A stretch of DNA of 6,223 nt from Anaerolineaceae bacterium UBA700 (lineage in GTDB: Bacteria > Chloroflexota > Anaerolineae > Anaerolineales > Anaerolineaceae): NCBI GenBank assembly GCA_002298885.1, contig DBMK01000260.1, positions 1 through 6,223 of the forward strand, written 5' to 3'. The notes beneath the pieces are model-generated. The model was not told the DNA's origin, did not search any database, and saw only the letters and a program-made list of their open reading frames with translations. Shown piece after piece: positions 1-5,391 of this stretch (positions are counted from its first letter, which is position 1; the number at the start of each line of letters is the position of its first letter). A program made the position numbers and the translations under genes.

Positions 1-64
1 AAGGGGGCTGGGGGGTTAGGTCACTAGGTGGTAGTACTGCGGAATTCTTAATCAATGGATTCTC

Positions 65-93
65 TTGACGATTATTTACTAGCGTCATAGAAT
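65..93 (+). promoter_or_regulatory. Sigma-70-type promoter of the btuFCD leader
   Basis: A TTGACG -35 hexamer (65-70) and a TAGAAT -10 hexamer (88-93) are separated by exactly 17 bp. Each matches the consensus at five of six positions. Transcription would begin near position 100, so the whole cobalamin riboswitch would lie in the 5' leader. Position, orientation and spacing all fit a promoter for the B12 uptake operon. The start site itself is inferred. Bases 1-64 upstream hold no gene that I can see. Confidence 0.7.
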
Positions 94-110
94 CGTTTTA
101 ATTGAATAGC

Positions 111-220
111 TCGATGGGTGCCTTATCCCCCGGATGGGAAGGCTCAAAGGCGAAACCGGTGTGAGTCCGGTGCTGTCCCGCAACTGTAAAGGCCACAAGC
201 CCTAGCCAGGTCGCCCGCCC
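111..220 (+). promoter_or_regulatory. Cobalamin (B12) riboswitch aptamer
   Basis: The conserved landmarks of the cobalamin riboswitch appear in the right order. They are GGTGCC (117-122), GGGAA (136-140), a GGTG..CCGG arm (158-170), the B12-box core CTGTCCCGCAACTGTAA (173-189), GCCA (192-195) and the closing AGCCAGG..CGCC segment (204-216). A candidate closing helix pairs GGGTG (116-120) with CGCCC (212-216). The family binds adenosylcobalamin or related corrinoids and normally represses uptake or synthesis genes. Here it stands upstream of btuFCD, which independently supports a corrinoid substrate for that transporter. Exact ends are approximate, and the B12 subclass (adenosyl- or aquo-/methyl-selective) cannot be decided by eye. 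Confidence 0.93.
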
Positions 221-237
221 AAAAAGCGTTTACCACA

Positions 238-293
238 ACCTCGCGGTAAAGGAGGTGGGAACATCTGGGTCTGTCATTCCAGCTATTTCCTCC
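238..293 (+). promoter_or_regulatory. Candidate antiterminator switch in the riboswitch expression platform
   Basis: The GGAGG at 251-255 has two mutually exclusive partners. One is upstream ACCTC (238-242), giving a local hairpin with a 9-nt loop (ACCTC with GAGGT at 252-256). The other is CCTCC (289-293), which is the 5' arm of the downstream terminator. Pairing with the latter would break the terminator. A simple reading is that ligand binding stabilises the local hairpin and permits termination, while the ligand-free RNA forms the antiterminator. A small hairpin CTGGG/TTCCAG (265-269 with 277-282) lies between them. The pairings are visible in the sequence; the mechanism is inferred. Confidence 0.45.
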
Positions 294-322
294 CTGTCTT
301 TCGCGACAGGGAGGTTGTTTTT
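289..322 (+). terminator. Intrinsic terminator of the B12 riboswitch
   Basis: A perfect 10-bp stem pairs CCTCCCTGTC (289-298) with GACAGGGAGG (305-314) around a 6-nt loop. It is followed at once by the T-rich run TTGTTTTT (315-322). It sits about 70 nt after the aptamer and about 140 nt before the btuF start. The riboswitch should therefore act by premature transcription termination and not by masking the btuF ribosome-binding site. Confidence 0.9.
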
Positions 323-345
323 AAGTGGACGGCAGACGAAAAAGA

Positions 346-372
346 ATTTTTGATTTTAGATTTTAGATTTGG
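346..372 (+). repeat. Heptamer tandem tract (ATTTTAG-type)
   Basis: Successive 7-nt units read ATTTTTG (346-352), ATTTTAG (353-359) and ATTTTAG (360-366), followed by a partial ATTTGG (367-372). The tract lies between the riboswitch terminator and btuF. It is not part of the switch and has no obvious regulatory role. It probably represents a short intergenic repeat. Confidence 0.6.
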
Positions 373-402
373 TGTCTATCACCGCTATCGATTATTCCTC
401 TT

Positions 403-423
403 CTCTACTCTCTAATCTCTAAT
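403..423 (+). repeat. Heptamer tandem tract (CTCTAAT-type) in a pyrimidine-rich stretch
   Basis: Three 7-nt units CTCTACT, CTCTAAT and CTCTAAT lie in a wider C/T-rich strand (about 397-440). The same repeat type (CTCTATT twice) occurs at 4057-4070 inside the end of the MFS gene, so it is probably dispersed in this genome. It lies just before the btuF ribosome-binding site. Any effect on translation is unknown. Confidence 0.6.
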
Positions 424-448
424 TTCTTTTCTCTTTTCTCGACCCTAC

Positions 449-455
449 AAGGAAG
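449..455 (+). promoter_or_regulatory. Ribosome-binding site of btuF
   Basis: The sequence AAGGAAG ends 6 nt before the ATG at 462. This supports that start, which also gives a full lipoprotein signal peptide. Confidence 0.7.
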
Positions 456-461
456 TCACAA

Positions 462-1391
462 ATGAAACGCAGTTACAGCTTTTTGGCAGCAGTGCTGGCA
501 ACAATTTTCGTCCTTTCCGCCTGCGCTCCGGCTGCCGCCAGCACCCCAACCGCAGTTCCCACGCCTGCCGGCATCTCCTTGACCGATGGAATGGGCCGCA
601 CGGTGACACTGGCGGCGACGGCCAAGAAAATTGTGTCCATGGCCCCCTCGAACACCGAAATCCTCTTCGCCATCGGCGCCGGAGCGGACGTGATCGGGCG
701 AGACGAGTTCTCGGATTACCCCGCCGAGGCGAAGAATATCCAGTCCGTGGGCGGATCAATGGGCAAATACAACTTCGAGCAGATCGCCAAACTCCAACCC
801 GACCTGATATTGGCGTCTTCCTTGAACACTCCTGAACAGGTCAAAGCGCTGGAAGACCTCAAGCTCAATGTTTACTACCTGGCCAACCCCAAGTCGATCG
901 ATGGCCTCTACGCCAATTTGGAGACGGCCGGCAAGCTCACCGGCCACGACAGTGACGCCGCAGCGCTGGTCGCTTCGCTCAAGCAGCGCGTCAAGGTCGT
1001 GACGGACAATGCTGCTAAAGTGACGAGCAAGCCAAAGGCATTCTACGAGCTGGACGGCACCGACCCGGCCAAGCCCTGGACGGCCGGTCCCGGGTCCTAC
1101 GTCGATACGCTGATCGGCATGGCGGGCGGGGTGAACGCTGCGGCGTCCTTGAAGAGCGATTACGCCCAAATTTCGCAGGAGGAGCTGATCGCCGCCAACC
1201 CGGATGTGATCCTGCTGGGCGACGGCGCCTACGGCGTGACTCCCGACCAGGTGGCCCAAAGGCCAGGCTGGAACGCCATCAGCGCCGTCCAGAACAAGAA
1301 GATTGTCGCCTTCGACGACAACACCGTTTCGCGTCCCGGCCCGCGCCTGGTGGATGGGTTGGAAACATTGTTCAAAATTCTGCATCCATAA
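462..1391 (+). CDS. btuF: Corrinoid (vitamin B12) ABC transporter substrate-binding lipoprotein BtuF
   Basis: This 309-residue class III (TroA/BtuF-type) substrate-binding protein captures cobalamin or a related corrinoid outside the membrane and delivers it to BtuCD. A lipoprotein signal (Lys2-Arg3, hydrophobic 7-18, lipobox LSAC with Cys21) is followed by a Ala/Thr/Pro-rich linker (22-37). It is therefore expected to be tethered to the outer face of the cytoplasmic membrane. The two-lobed domain starts near residue 40 (LTDGMGRTV, then IVSMAPSNTEILFAIG at 57-72). Glu106 (KYNFEQIAKLQPD) and Glu240 (ISQEELIAANPD) stand where E. coli BtuF has its two glutamates that dock onto BtuC arginines. 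The length is normal for the family. The gene is first in the operon behind a cobalamin riboswitch, which favours corrinoid over haem or siderophore, since the fold alone does not separate these. The stop lies 6 nt before btuC. Confidence 0.9.
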   Translation: MKRSYSFLAAVLATIFVLSACAPAAASTPTAVPTPAGISLTDGMGRTVTLAATAKKIVSMAPSNTEILFAIGAGADVIGRDEFSDYPAEAKNIQSVGGSMGKYNFEQIAKLQPDLILASSLNTPEQVKALEDLKLNVYYLANPKSIDGLYANLETAGKLTGHDSDAAALVASLKQRVKVVTDNAAKVTSKPKAFYELDGTDPAKPWTAGPGSYVDTLIGMAGGVNAAASLKSDYAQISQEELIAANPDVILLGDGAYGVTPDQVAQRPGWNAISAVQNKKIVAFDDNTVSRPGPRLVDGLETLFKILHP

Positions 1392-1397
1392 TCCGCC

Positions 1398-2426
1398 TTG
1401 AAAGCCACCCGCCGCCCCTACCTGGTTATCCTCCCCCTGCTGCTCGGCGCAGTCGTGCTCAGCGTGGCAGTCGGCAGCGTGTTCATTTCCCCCGCTGCCC
1501 TGGCGAGCATCTTCACCTCCCAGATAGCCGGCATTCCCCTGCCGGATTGGGTGCCGGCCTCCTTCGCCACCATCATTGTCAGCCTGCGCCTGCCGCGCAC
1601 CATCCTGATGGGGCTGACCGGGGCGGCCCTCTCCGGCAGCGGGGCGGCCTACCAGGGGCTTTTCCGCAATCCCCTGGCGGACCCATTCCTCATTGGGGTG
1701 GCGTCCGGAGCCGGGCTGGGGGCGGTGGTTGCTATGTCGGTGCATTATCCGTACACTACCCTGGGGCTGCTCGTCATCCCCATCGCCGCCTTTGCCGGCG
1801 GCGTGCTGACCGTGCTGATCGTTTACGAGCTGGCCCGCGTCCGGCGCACCCTGCCGACCACCAACTTGATCCTGGCCGGCGTGGCGGTGAGCTCCTTTGC
1901 TACCGCCGGCAGCAGCTTCCTGATGATCAACGGCACGGGCGAGCTGCGCCGGGCGCTGATCTGGATGCTGGGCGGCTCCACCCTCAGCGGGTGGCTGCCG
2001 GTCGTGGCGCTGCTGCCGTACGCCTTCCTCGGGTTGGGAGCGCTGCTGCTGATGGGCCATACCCTCAACGTGCTGCAGTTCGGCGACGAACAGGCCCACC
2101 AGCTCGGCCTGCCAGTGGAGCGCGTGCGCCTGATAATTGTCTTTGCCGCCACGATGGCCACCGCTTCGGCCGTGGCTTTTTCGGGCATCATTGGGTTCGT
2201 TGGCCTGGTCGTACCCCACGTCCTGCGCCTGGTGTGGGGCGGCGATTACCGCCGCCTGCTGCCGCTCTCGATGCTGGCCGGGGCAGCCTTCTTGCTGCTC
2301 GCCGATGTGCTGGCGCGGGTGGTCCTCTCCCCCCAGGAGCTTCCGGTGGGGATCATTACATCGCTGGTTGGGGCGCCGTTCTTTCTGTGGGTGCTGCGGC
2401 GCACCAAGCAGCAGAATTTCTGGTGA
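1398..2426 (+). CDS. btuC: Corrinoid ABC transporter permease BtuC (FecCD family)
   Basis: This 342-residue polytopic permease should form a homodimeric pore with about 10 membrane helices per subunit. Family marks are LRLPRT (63-68), GAALSGSGAAYQGLFRNPLADP (75-96), GVASGAGLG (100-108), GIIGFVGLVVPHVLRL (about 262-277) and the C-terminal SPQELPVGIITSLVGAPFFLWVLRR. Arg64 and Arg67 sit where the E. coli BtuC arginines contact the BtuF glutamates. The start is TTG: the same frame is closed by the btuF stop only two codons upstream, and the next in-frame GTG codons would delete part of the first helix. No clear Shine-Dalgarno precedes it, so translation probably depends on ribosomes finishing btuF. 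It ends 3 nt before btuD. The permease family is certain; the corrinoid substrate rests on the riboswitch and partners. Confidence 0.9.
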   Translation: MKATRRPYLVILPLLLGAVVLSVAVGSVFISPAALASIFTSQIAGIPLPDWVPASFATIIVSLRLPRTILMGLTGAALSGSGAAYQGLFRNPLADPFLIGVASGAGLGAVVAMSVHYPYTTLGLLVIPIAAFAGGVLTVLIVYELARVRRTLPTTNLILAGVAVSSFATAGSSFLMINGTGELRRALIWMLGGSTLSGWLPVVALLPYAFLGLGALLLMGHTLNVLQFGDEQAHQLGLPVERVRLIIVFAATMATASAVAFSGIIGFVGLVVPHVLRLVWGGDYRRLLPLSMLAGAAFLLLADVLARVVLSPQELPVGIITSLVGAPFFLWVLRRTKQQNFW

Positions 2427-2429
2427 GCC

Positions 2430-3203
2430 ATGCTGGTAGTAAAGAATCTGTCCGTTTCCTACGGAACCCGGCGCGCCCTTATTGACGTCAGTTTCGAGCT
2501 GCCCCCCGGGAGCATCCTGGCCGTGATCGGCCCAAACGGCGCCGGAAAAACGACCCTGGTGCGGGCCATCACCGGCGCAGTGCTGCCGCAAGGCGGCCAA
2601 ATCCTGGTGCAGGGACGCAGCTTGCACCAGTTTTCCGCTCCGGAACGCGCCCGGCAGATTGCCGTGGTGCCCCAGGCGCGCCAGCTTCCGCCGGCATTTT
2701 CGGCCTGGGAGACCGTCCTGCTGGGCCGCACCCCCCACCTCAACTGGCTGGGGCAGACTTCCTCTCGGGACGAAGAGATCGTGCGCCAGGCCATGCAGCG
2801 CACCTCCACCTTTGAGCTGGCCGAGCGCCCGGTCGGCGAGCTTTCCGGCGGTGAACAGCAGCGCATTTTGCTGGCCCGCGCCCTGGCCCAGGCCGCCCCG
2901 ATCCTGCTTATGGATGAACCGACCGCCCACCTTGACCTGCAATTCCAGTTCGGCCTGCTCGAAGAGGTGCGCACGCTGGCCCGCCACGATAACCTGGCCG
3001 TGCTGGTCGTGCTGCACGACCTCAACCTGGTGGCGCGCTACGCCGACCGCATCGCCCTGCTGGTCGATGGGCACTTGCGCGCCCTCGGCCCAACCAACGA
3101 AGTGCTGACCGAAGCCATCCTCAGCGAAGCCTATCACGTCCCCCTTGAAGTGCTGCACGCCGGTAAGGGCGGCCTGCCCTACGTAATCCCCGCCTTTCGG
3201 TAG
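2430..3203 (+). CDS. btuD: Corrinoid ABC transporter ATP-binding protein BtuD
   Basis: This 257-residue cytoplasmic ATPase powers BtuC. All ABC motifs are intact: Walker A GPNGAGKT (34-41), Q-loop Gln82 (VVPQ), signature LSGGE (138-142), Walker B ILLMDE (158-163), D-loop around TAHLD (165-169) and switch His196 (VLHDLN). The sequence follows the FecE/BtuD/HmuV subgroup pattern, including GRTPHLNWLG after the Q-loop and a C-terminal extension of about 40 residues (from about 215). The ATG lies 3 nt after the btuC stop; a GGTGAG overlapping that stop is only a weak ribosome-binding site, so coupling to btuC is likely. It is the last gene of the operon: a 264-bp hairpin-rich element begins 6 nt after the stop and includes a terminator-like hairpin. 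Assignment to corrinoid uptake comes from context. Confidence 0.9.
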   Translation: MLVVKNLSVSYGTRRALIDVSFELPPGSILAVIGPNGAGKTTLVRAITGAVLPQGGQILVQGRSLHQFSAPERARQIAVVPQARQLPPAFSAWETVLLGRTPHLNWLGQTSSRDEEIVRQAMQRTSTFELAERPVGELSGGEQQRILLARALAQAAPILLMDEPTAHLDLQFQFGLLEEVRTLARHDNLAVLVVLHDLNLVARYADRIALLVDGHLRALGPTNEVLTEAILSEAYHVPLEVLHAGKGGLPYVIPAFR

Positions 3204-3208
3204 TAAAG

Positions 3209-3253
3209 AATCGTAGTGACGACTAATGGATTTTAACAAATAAATACCGTAAC
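3209..3253 (+). repeat. Left terminal inverted repeat of the 264-bp element
   Basis: This is the left arm of the inverted repeat, starting AATCGTAGTGACGA and ending TACCGTAAC. It pairs with 3428-3472; identical blocks are 3209-3222, 3232-3240 and 3245-3253. It starts 6 nt after the btuD stop. Confidence 0.85.
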
Positions 3254-3278
3254 CTAATTTTTCCTGCGTGCTTGCGCC

Positions 3279-3301
3279 GCCTGGGGCTAAAGCCGCCAGG
3301 C
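3279..3301. repeat. Hairpin 1 of the 264-bp element
   Basis: GCCTGG (3279-3284) pairs with CCAGGC (3296-3301), continued by GGCT (3285-3288) with AGCC (3291-3294). One G is bulged and the loop is AA. Its 5' arm GCCTGGGG is the same as the 5' arm of hairpin 4. Confidence 0.8.
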
Positions 3302-3313
3302 TACGAGAACCCA

Positions 3314-3331
3314 AGCCCGCCAAAGCGGGCT
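3314..3331. repeat. Hairpin 2 of the 264-bp element
   Basis: AGCCCGC (3314-3320) and GCGGGCT (3325-3331) form a perfect 7-bp stem with a CAAA loop. Outer CC (3311-3312) and GG (3332-3333) can extend it across one bulged A. Confidence 0.8.
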
Positions 3332-3350
3332 GGATAGGCGCGCGACCTTT

Positions 3351-3377
3351 AAGTCGGCCTCGGCCGACTTGATTTTT
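3351..3377 (+). terminator. Hairpin 3: likely intrinsic terminator of btuFCD
   Basis: AAGTCGGCC (3351-3359) pairs perfectly with GGCCGACTT (3362-3370) around TC. Then come GA and five T residues (3373-3377). This is the form of an intrinsic terminator for + strand transcription out of btuD, about 150 nt past its stop. The short formal loop means a few inner pairs would open. On the - strand no T-run follows, so it should not stop osmC transcripts. Confidence 0.6.
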
Positions 3378-3381
3378 AGCA

Positions 3382-3403
3382 GCCTGGGGTTTCAACCCCA
3401 GGC
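3382..3403. repeat. Hairpin 4 of the 264-bp element
   Basis: GCCTGGGGTT (3382-3391) pairs perfectly with AACCCCAGGC (3394-3403) around TC. Its arms can also pair with those of hairpin 1 (GCCTGGGG at 3279-3286 with CCCCAGGC at 3396-3403). The interior could therefore switch between separate hairpins and one long-range stem. Confidence 0.8.
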
Positions 3404-3427
3404 GTCTCAGCTAGATGAACCGCTGAA

Positions 3428-3472
3428 GTTACGGTACTATTTTGTTAAAGTTCAAAAATCGTCACTACGATT
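3428..3472 (-). repeat. Right terminal inverted repeat of the 264-bp element
   Basis: This is the right arm of the inverted repeat, reading GTTACGGTA at its inner end and TCGTCACTACGATT at its outer end. It matches the left arm at 37 of 45 positions. It lies 18 nt beyond the osmC stop. Confidence 0.85.
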
Positions 3473-3490
3473 TAGAAACCTGTAAAATTT

Positions 3491-3904
3491 CTATGCTTCG
3501 GGATTTAACGTTGCCACCTGTGTATACACGTTGAACTGCGGCGGATTCTCCAGATGCTTCTTGACCGCGCACTGTTCGGCGGAGCGTACCAGTGCATCGT
3601 AATATTTCTGCGGAAAATCGGGCGGCACTTGGATCTCCAGGTCAACCTGGCCAACCATCCCGGTCATGCGGTTGTTGTGAATGCGTTCGATGATGCGAAT
3701 ATTCTCGGTCGGCAGGCCGCGCTGGCGGCAGAATCCCAGCACGTAAATGCCGGCGCAGGTGCCTATAGAGGACAAAAATACCAGGAACGGTGTGGGGGCC
3801 GAACCTTCGCCGCCGCCCATAACCGGTTGGTCGGTTTTCACCGTAAAGCCGCCAAAGTGCGCGTCCACCTTGGACCCGCCGGGGAAGTCAATCGTCATTT
3901 CCAT
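3491..3904 (-). CDS. OsmC/YhfA-family protein (two-cysteine, peroxidase-like fold)
   Basis: A 137-residue cytoplasmic protein of the OsmC/Ohr superfamily. Members use a pair of cysteines, one in each half, to reduce organic peroxides or act on other thiol chemistry; the exact substrate of this subgroup is not settled. The hallmarks are DFPGGSKVDAHFGGFTVKTDQP (6-27), GGEGSAPTPFLVFLSSIGTCAG (31-52) with Cys50 on the central helix, and SAEQCAVKKHLENPP (108-122) with Cys112. Cys59 (GFCRQRG) is extra. The frame stays open to 3979, but the added 25 residues are unlike the family. The ATG at 3904 has AGGAG 7 nt upstream and gives the usual length. The MFS gene ends 115 nt upstream on the same strand, so they may be cotranscribed, though osmC could have its own promoter. 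Family is secure; function is not. Confidence 0.87.
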   Translation of the reverse strand: MEMTIDFPGGSKVDAHFGGFTVKTDQPVMGGGEGSAPTPFLVFLSSIGTCAGIYVLGFCRQRGLPTENIRIIERIHNNRMTGMVGQVDLEIQVPPDFPQKYYDALVRSAEQCAVKKHLENPPQFNVYTQVATLNPEA

Positions 3905-3911
3905 TTGAACA

Positions 3912-3916
3912 CTCCT
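3912..3916 (-). promoter_or_regulatory. Ribosome-binding site that fixes the osmC-family start
   Basis: AGGAG on the - strand lies 7 nt before the ATG at 3904. It selects that start over the in-frame upstream start at 3979. A second ATG at 3898 lies two codons further in and is less well spaced. Confidence 0.75.
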
Positions 3917-4018
3917 GATAAGGTTTGGAAAATAGTTTTGCAGCGTATCGGCAGCCCAGCCACCCACATACCACAACAACTCATTTCAACCCAGTTTGAT
4001 GTGAAATCACTCAAAAAG

Positions 4019-5305
4019 TTACAGGATCTTCCGCTGTAATTCCGCTGCTTTCGACTCTCTATTCTCTATTCTCCCGCCCTTCCCAAAAAACGTCCAGTAC
4101 AAAAAGATCGACGCCATGTAGAGCACGATCGTCGCCGCAAACGCCGGGCCAAAACCGTAATTCACCTGGATCCAGCCGCTGACGGTGGGCGAAAAAGCCC
4201 AACCGAAGCTGCTGGACATGCTGACCAGGCTGGCGACCGTTGCCCGCGCCGACGGCTCGACCCGTTCCATCACGAAAGTTTGGTAGACCGGGCCGCTCAT
4301 GTTCATCAGCGCCAATCGGATGTAGTAGGCGCCGGCGCTGATCGAAAACCAGGGCGAGAATCCCAGAAGGGCCAGGAATGGTATGGAGAGCGCCTGGGTC
4401 ACCACCACCAGTTGGATCTTGCCCATCCGGTCCGCCAGCGGGGGAGCGATCATCAAGCCGATCCCCATCGCCAACGAGCCCCAGGCAAACAGGGCGCCGA
4501 TGGTCGCATCCGACTGGTTGTAGACCTGGCGGAAGAACACGTTCATGAACGGCATGATCAGGCCGGCCCCAATCGAGGTCACCAGCATAGGCAGGATAAG
4601 CTTTCCCAATAAGGTCGGGTGGCTGGAAAAATACGAAATCGGGGCAAAACCCGACCGCTGGCTTCTTTCCAGGCACGGCTGGCGTAAAAAGAACAGCGGT
4701 CCGGCTGCCACAGCCGTTCCCGCCGCCACCACCAGGATCGAAAGCCCGTAGGCGTTTGAATTCGTCGCCAGCACCGCTCCCCCGCCGATCATCCAGGAAG
4801 GCAGGTTGCCGCCCAGCCAGTTCCCCAACGACTGCGAAGCCATCTGCAAACCCGATCCAAAACTGAACAGGTAGGTGCGCTCCTTTTCGGAGCTGTTTTC
4901 CATCAGGAAAGGGCCCATGGTTACGCCGGAAAGGCTCTGCGCCATTCCGATGACCACGTTCATGGTGACGAAGATGATCCCTGAGGGCCACAGGACCATG
5001 ACCAGGATCGCCACGCTGACCCCCAGGCCGCCGATCAGCAGCGACGCCTTGCGCCCCAGCGAATCCGCAAGGTAGCCCATCGGCAGGGCGACGACCAGCG
5101 CGGTCAGGCTGCTGGCTGTCACCAGGTTCCCAACGAATGCCTCGTCGTACCCCAGGCTGAGCACGTAAAAATTGAATAGCAAGCGGAAAATACCCAACGC
5201 CGCGCCGGCCAGAATAACGTTTAACAGGTAAAGCCTGGCATTTGGCCGGAACGCTCCCAACCTGTCGGCATAGGTAATCAGGACCTGGCGAATTTTAAGT
5301 CTCAT
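4019..5305 (-). CDS. Major facilitator superfamily (MFS) transporter, substrate unknown
   Basis: A 428-residue inner-membrane protein with about 12 hydrophobic helices in two halves. MFS motif A is clear between helices 2 and 3 (GYLADSLGRK, 77-86). A degenerate copy, APPLADRMGK, lies in the equivalent place in the second half, as in duplicated MFS carriers. The pattern fits a secondary transporter or drug-efflux-like permease, but nothing in the sequence or neighbours names a substrate. The start is uncertain: ATG at 5305 is preferred, while in-frame TTG codons at 5308 and 5323 would add 1 or 6 residues. None has a good Shine-Dalgarno. After the last helix (ending near LYWTFFGKG) comes a short polar tail, GGRIENRESKAAELQRKIL, whose RIENRES part is encoded by a heptamer repeat. 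The gene diverges from the cNMP/NifU pair and is followed by the OsmC gene. Confidence 0.87.
   Translation of the reverse strand: MRLKIRQVLITYADRLGAFRPNARLYLLNVILAGAALGIFRLLFNFYVLSLGYDEAFVGNLVTASSLTALVVALPMGYLADSLGRKASLLIGGLGVSVAILVMVLWPSGIIFVTMNVVIGMAQSLSGVTMGPFLMENSSEKERTYLFSFGSGLQMASQSLGNWLGGNLPSWMIGGGAVLATNSNAYGLSILVVAAGTAVAAGPLFFLRQPCLERSQRSGFAPISYFSSHPTLLGKLILPMLVTSIGAGLIMPFMNVFFRQVYNQSDATIGALFAWGSLAMGIGLMIAPPLADRMGKIQLVVVTQALSIPFLALLGFSPWFSISAGAYYIRLALMNMSGPVYQTFVMERVEPSARATVASLVSMSSSFGWAFSPTVSGWIQVNYGFGPAFAATIVLYMASIFLYWTFFGKGGRIENRESKAAELQRKIL
4057..4070 (-). repeat. Heptamer repeat inside the 3' end of the MFS gene
   Basis: Two copies of CTCTATT (+ strand) in tandem, within a C/T-rich stretch running from about 4049 to 4080. 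They belong to the same repeat type as 403-423. Read on the - strand they encode part of the polar tail RIENRES beyond the last membrane helix. Confidence 0.6.
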
Positions 5306-5362
5306 CAAATATCTGCTGCCCAATCTACGTGGATAATTTTACTGCTCGGAGGAAATAATTCT

Positions 5363-5391
5363 GTCATAAACCGGTCATTAATTTATGTCAT
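5363..5391. promoter_or_regulatory. GTCAT repeats in the divergent intergenic region (candidate operator)
   Basis: Three direct copies of GTCAT start at 5363, 5374 and 5387, spaced 11 and 13 bp, so roughly on one face of the helix. They lie between the divergent MFS and cNMP genes, upstream of the + strand promoter. Regularly spaced half-sites could bind a regulator of either side. The repeats are short and the region is AT-rich, so chance remains possible. Confidence 0.3.

Larger units (their letters stand above)
3209..3472. mobile_element. MITE-like element with 45-bp terminal inverted repeats, no coding capacity
   Basis: A 264-bp block fills the gap between the convergent genes btuD and osmC, ending 6 nt from one stop and 18 nt from the other. 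Its ends are inverted copies of each other: 3209-3253 and the reverse complement of 3428-3472 match at 37 of 45 positions without gaps. The outer 14 bases, a 9-base block in the middle and the inner 9 bases are identical. Four strong hairpins lie between the ends, and no plausible reading frame exists. This design resembles a nonautonomous MITE-like element. I see no clear target-site duplication, so it could instead be a fixed RNA structure or a bidirectional end-of-operon cassette. The structure is certain; the mobile origin is inferred. Confidence 0.5.

Noticed and set aside
1..20. G-rich runs at the window edge as a G-quadruplex
   Set aside because: Only two long G-runs are present, followed by short GG pairs, and the left side is cut off by the window.
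1547..2485. A 312-codon open frame on the + strand overlapping btuC
   Set aside because: It is the shifted frame of a clear FecCD permease, with Arg/Pro/Gly-rich translation and no family resemblance.
3204..3208. Target-site duplication flanking the inverted-repeat element
   Set aside because: The bases outside the two ends (TAAAG on the left, TAGAA on the right) do not form a convincing direct repeat.
756..3395. A very long open frame on the - strand opposite btuF, btuC and btuD
   Set aside because: It is antisense to three well-recognised genes. Its translation is rich in Gln, Gly and His with no recognisable domain, and it runs across the inverted-repeat element. High GC genes often leave such open antisense frames.
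3905..3979. A 25-residue N-terminal extension of the OsmC-family protein
   Set aside because: The ATG at 3904 has AGGAG at a 7-nt distance and yields the family's usual N-terminus. The extra part looks like translated spacer.
3554..4039. A 161-codon frame on the + strand opposite the OsmC gene
   Set aside because: It is antisense to a recognised gene, no domain is recognised, and it ends inside the MFS tail.
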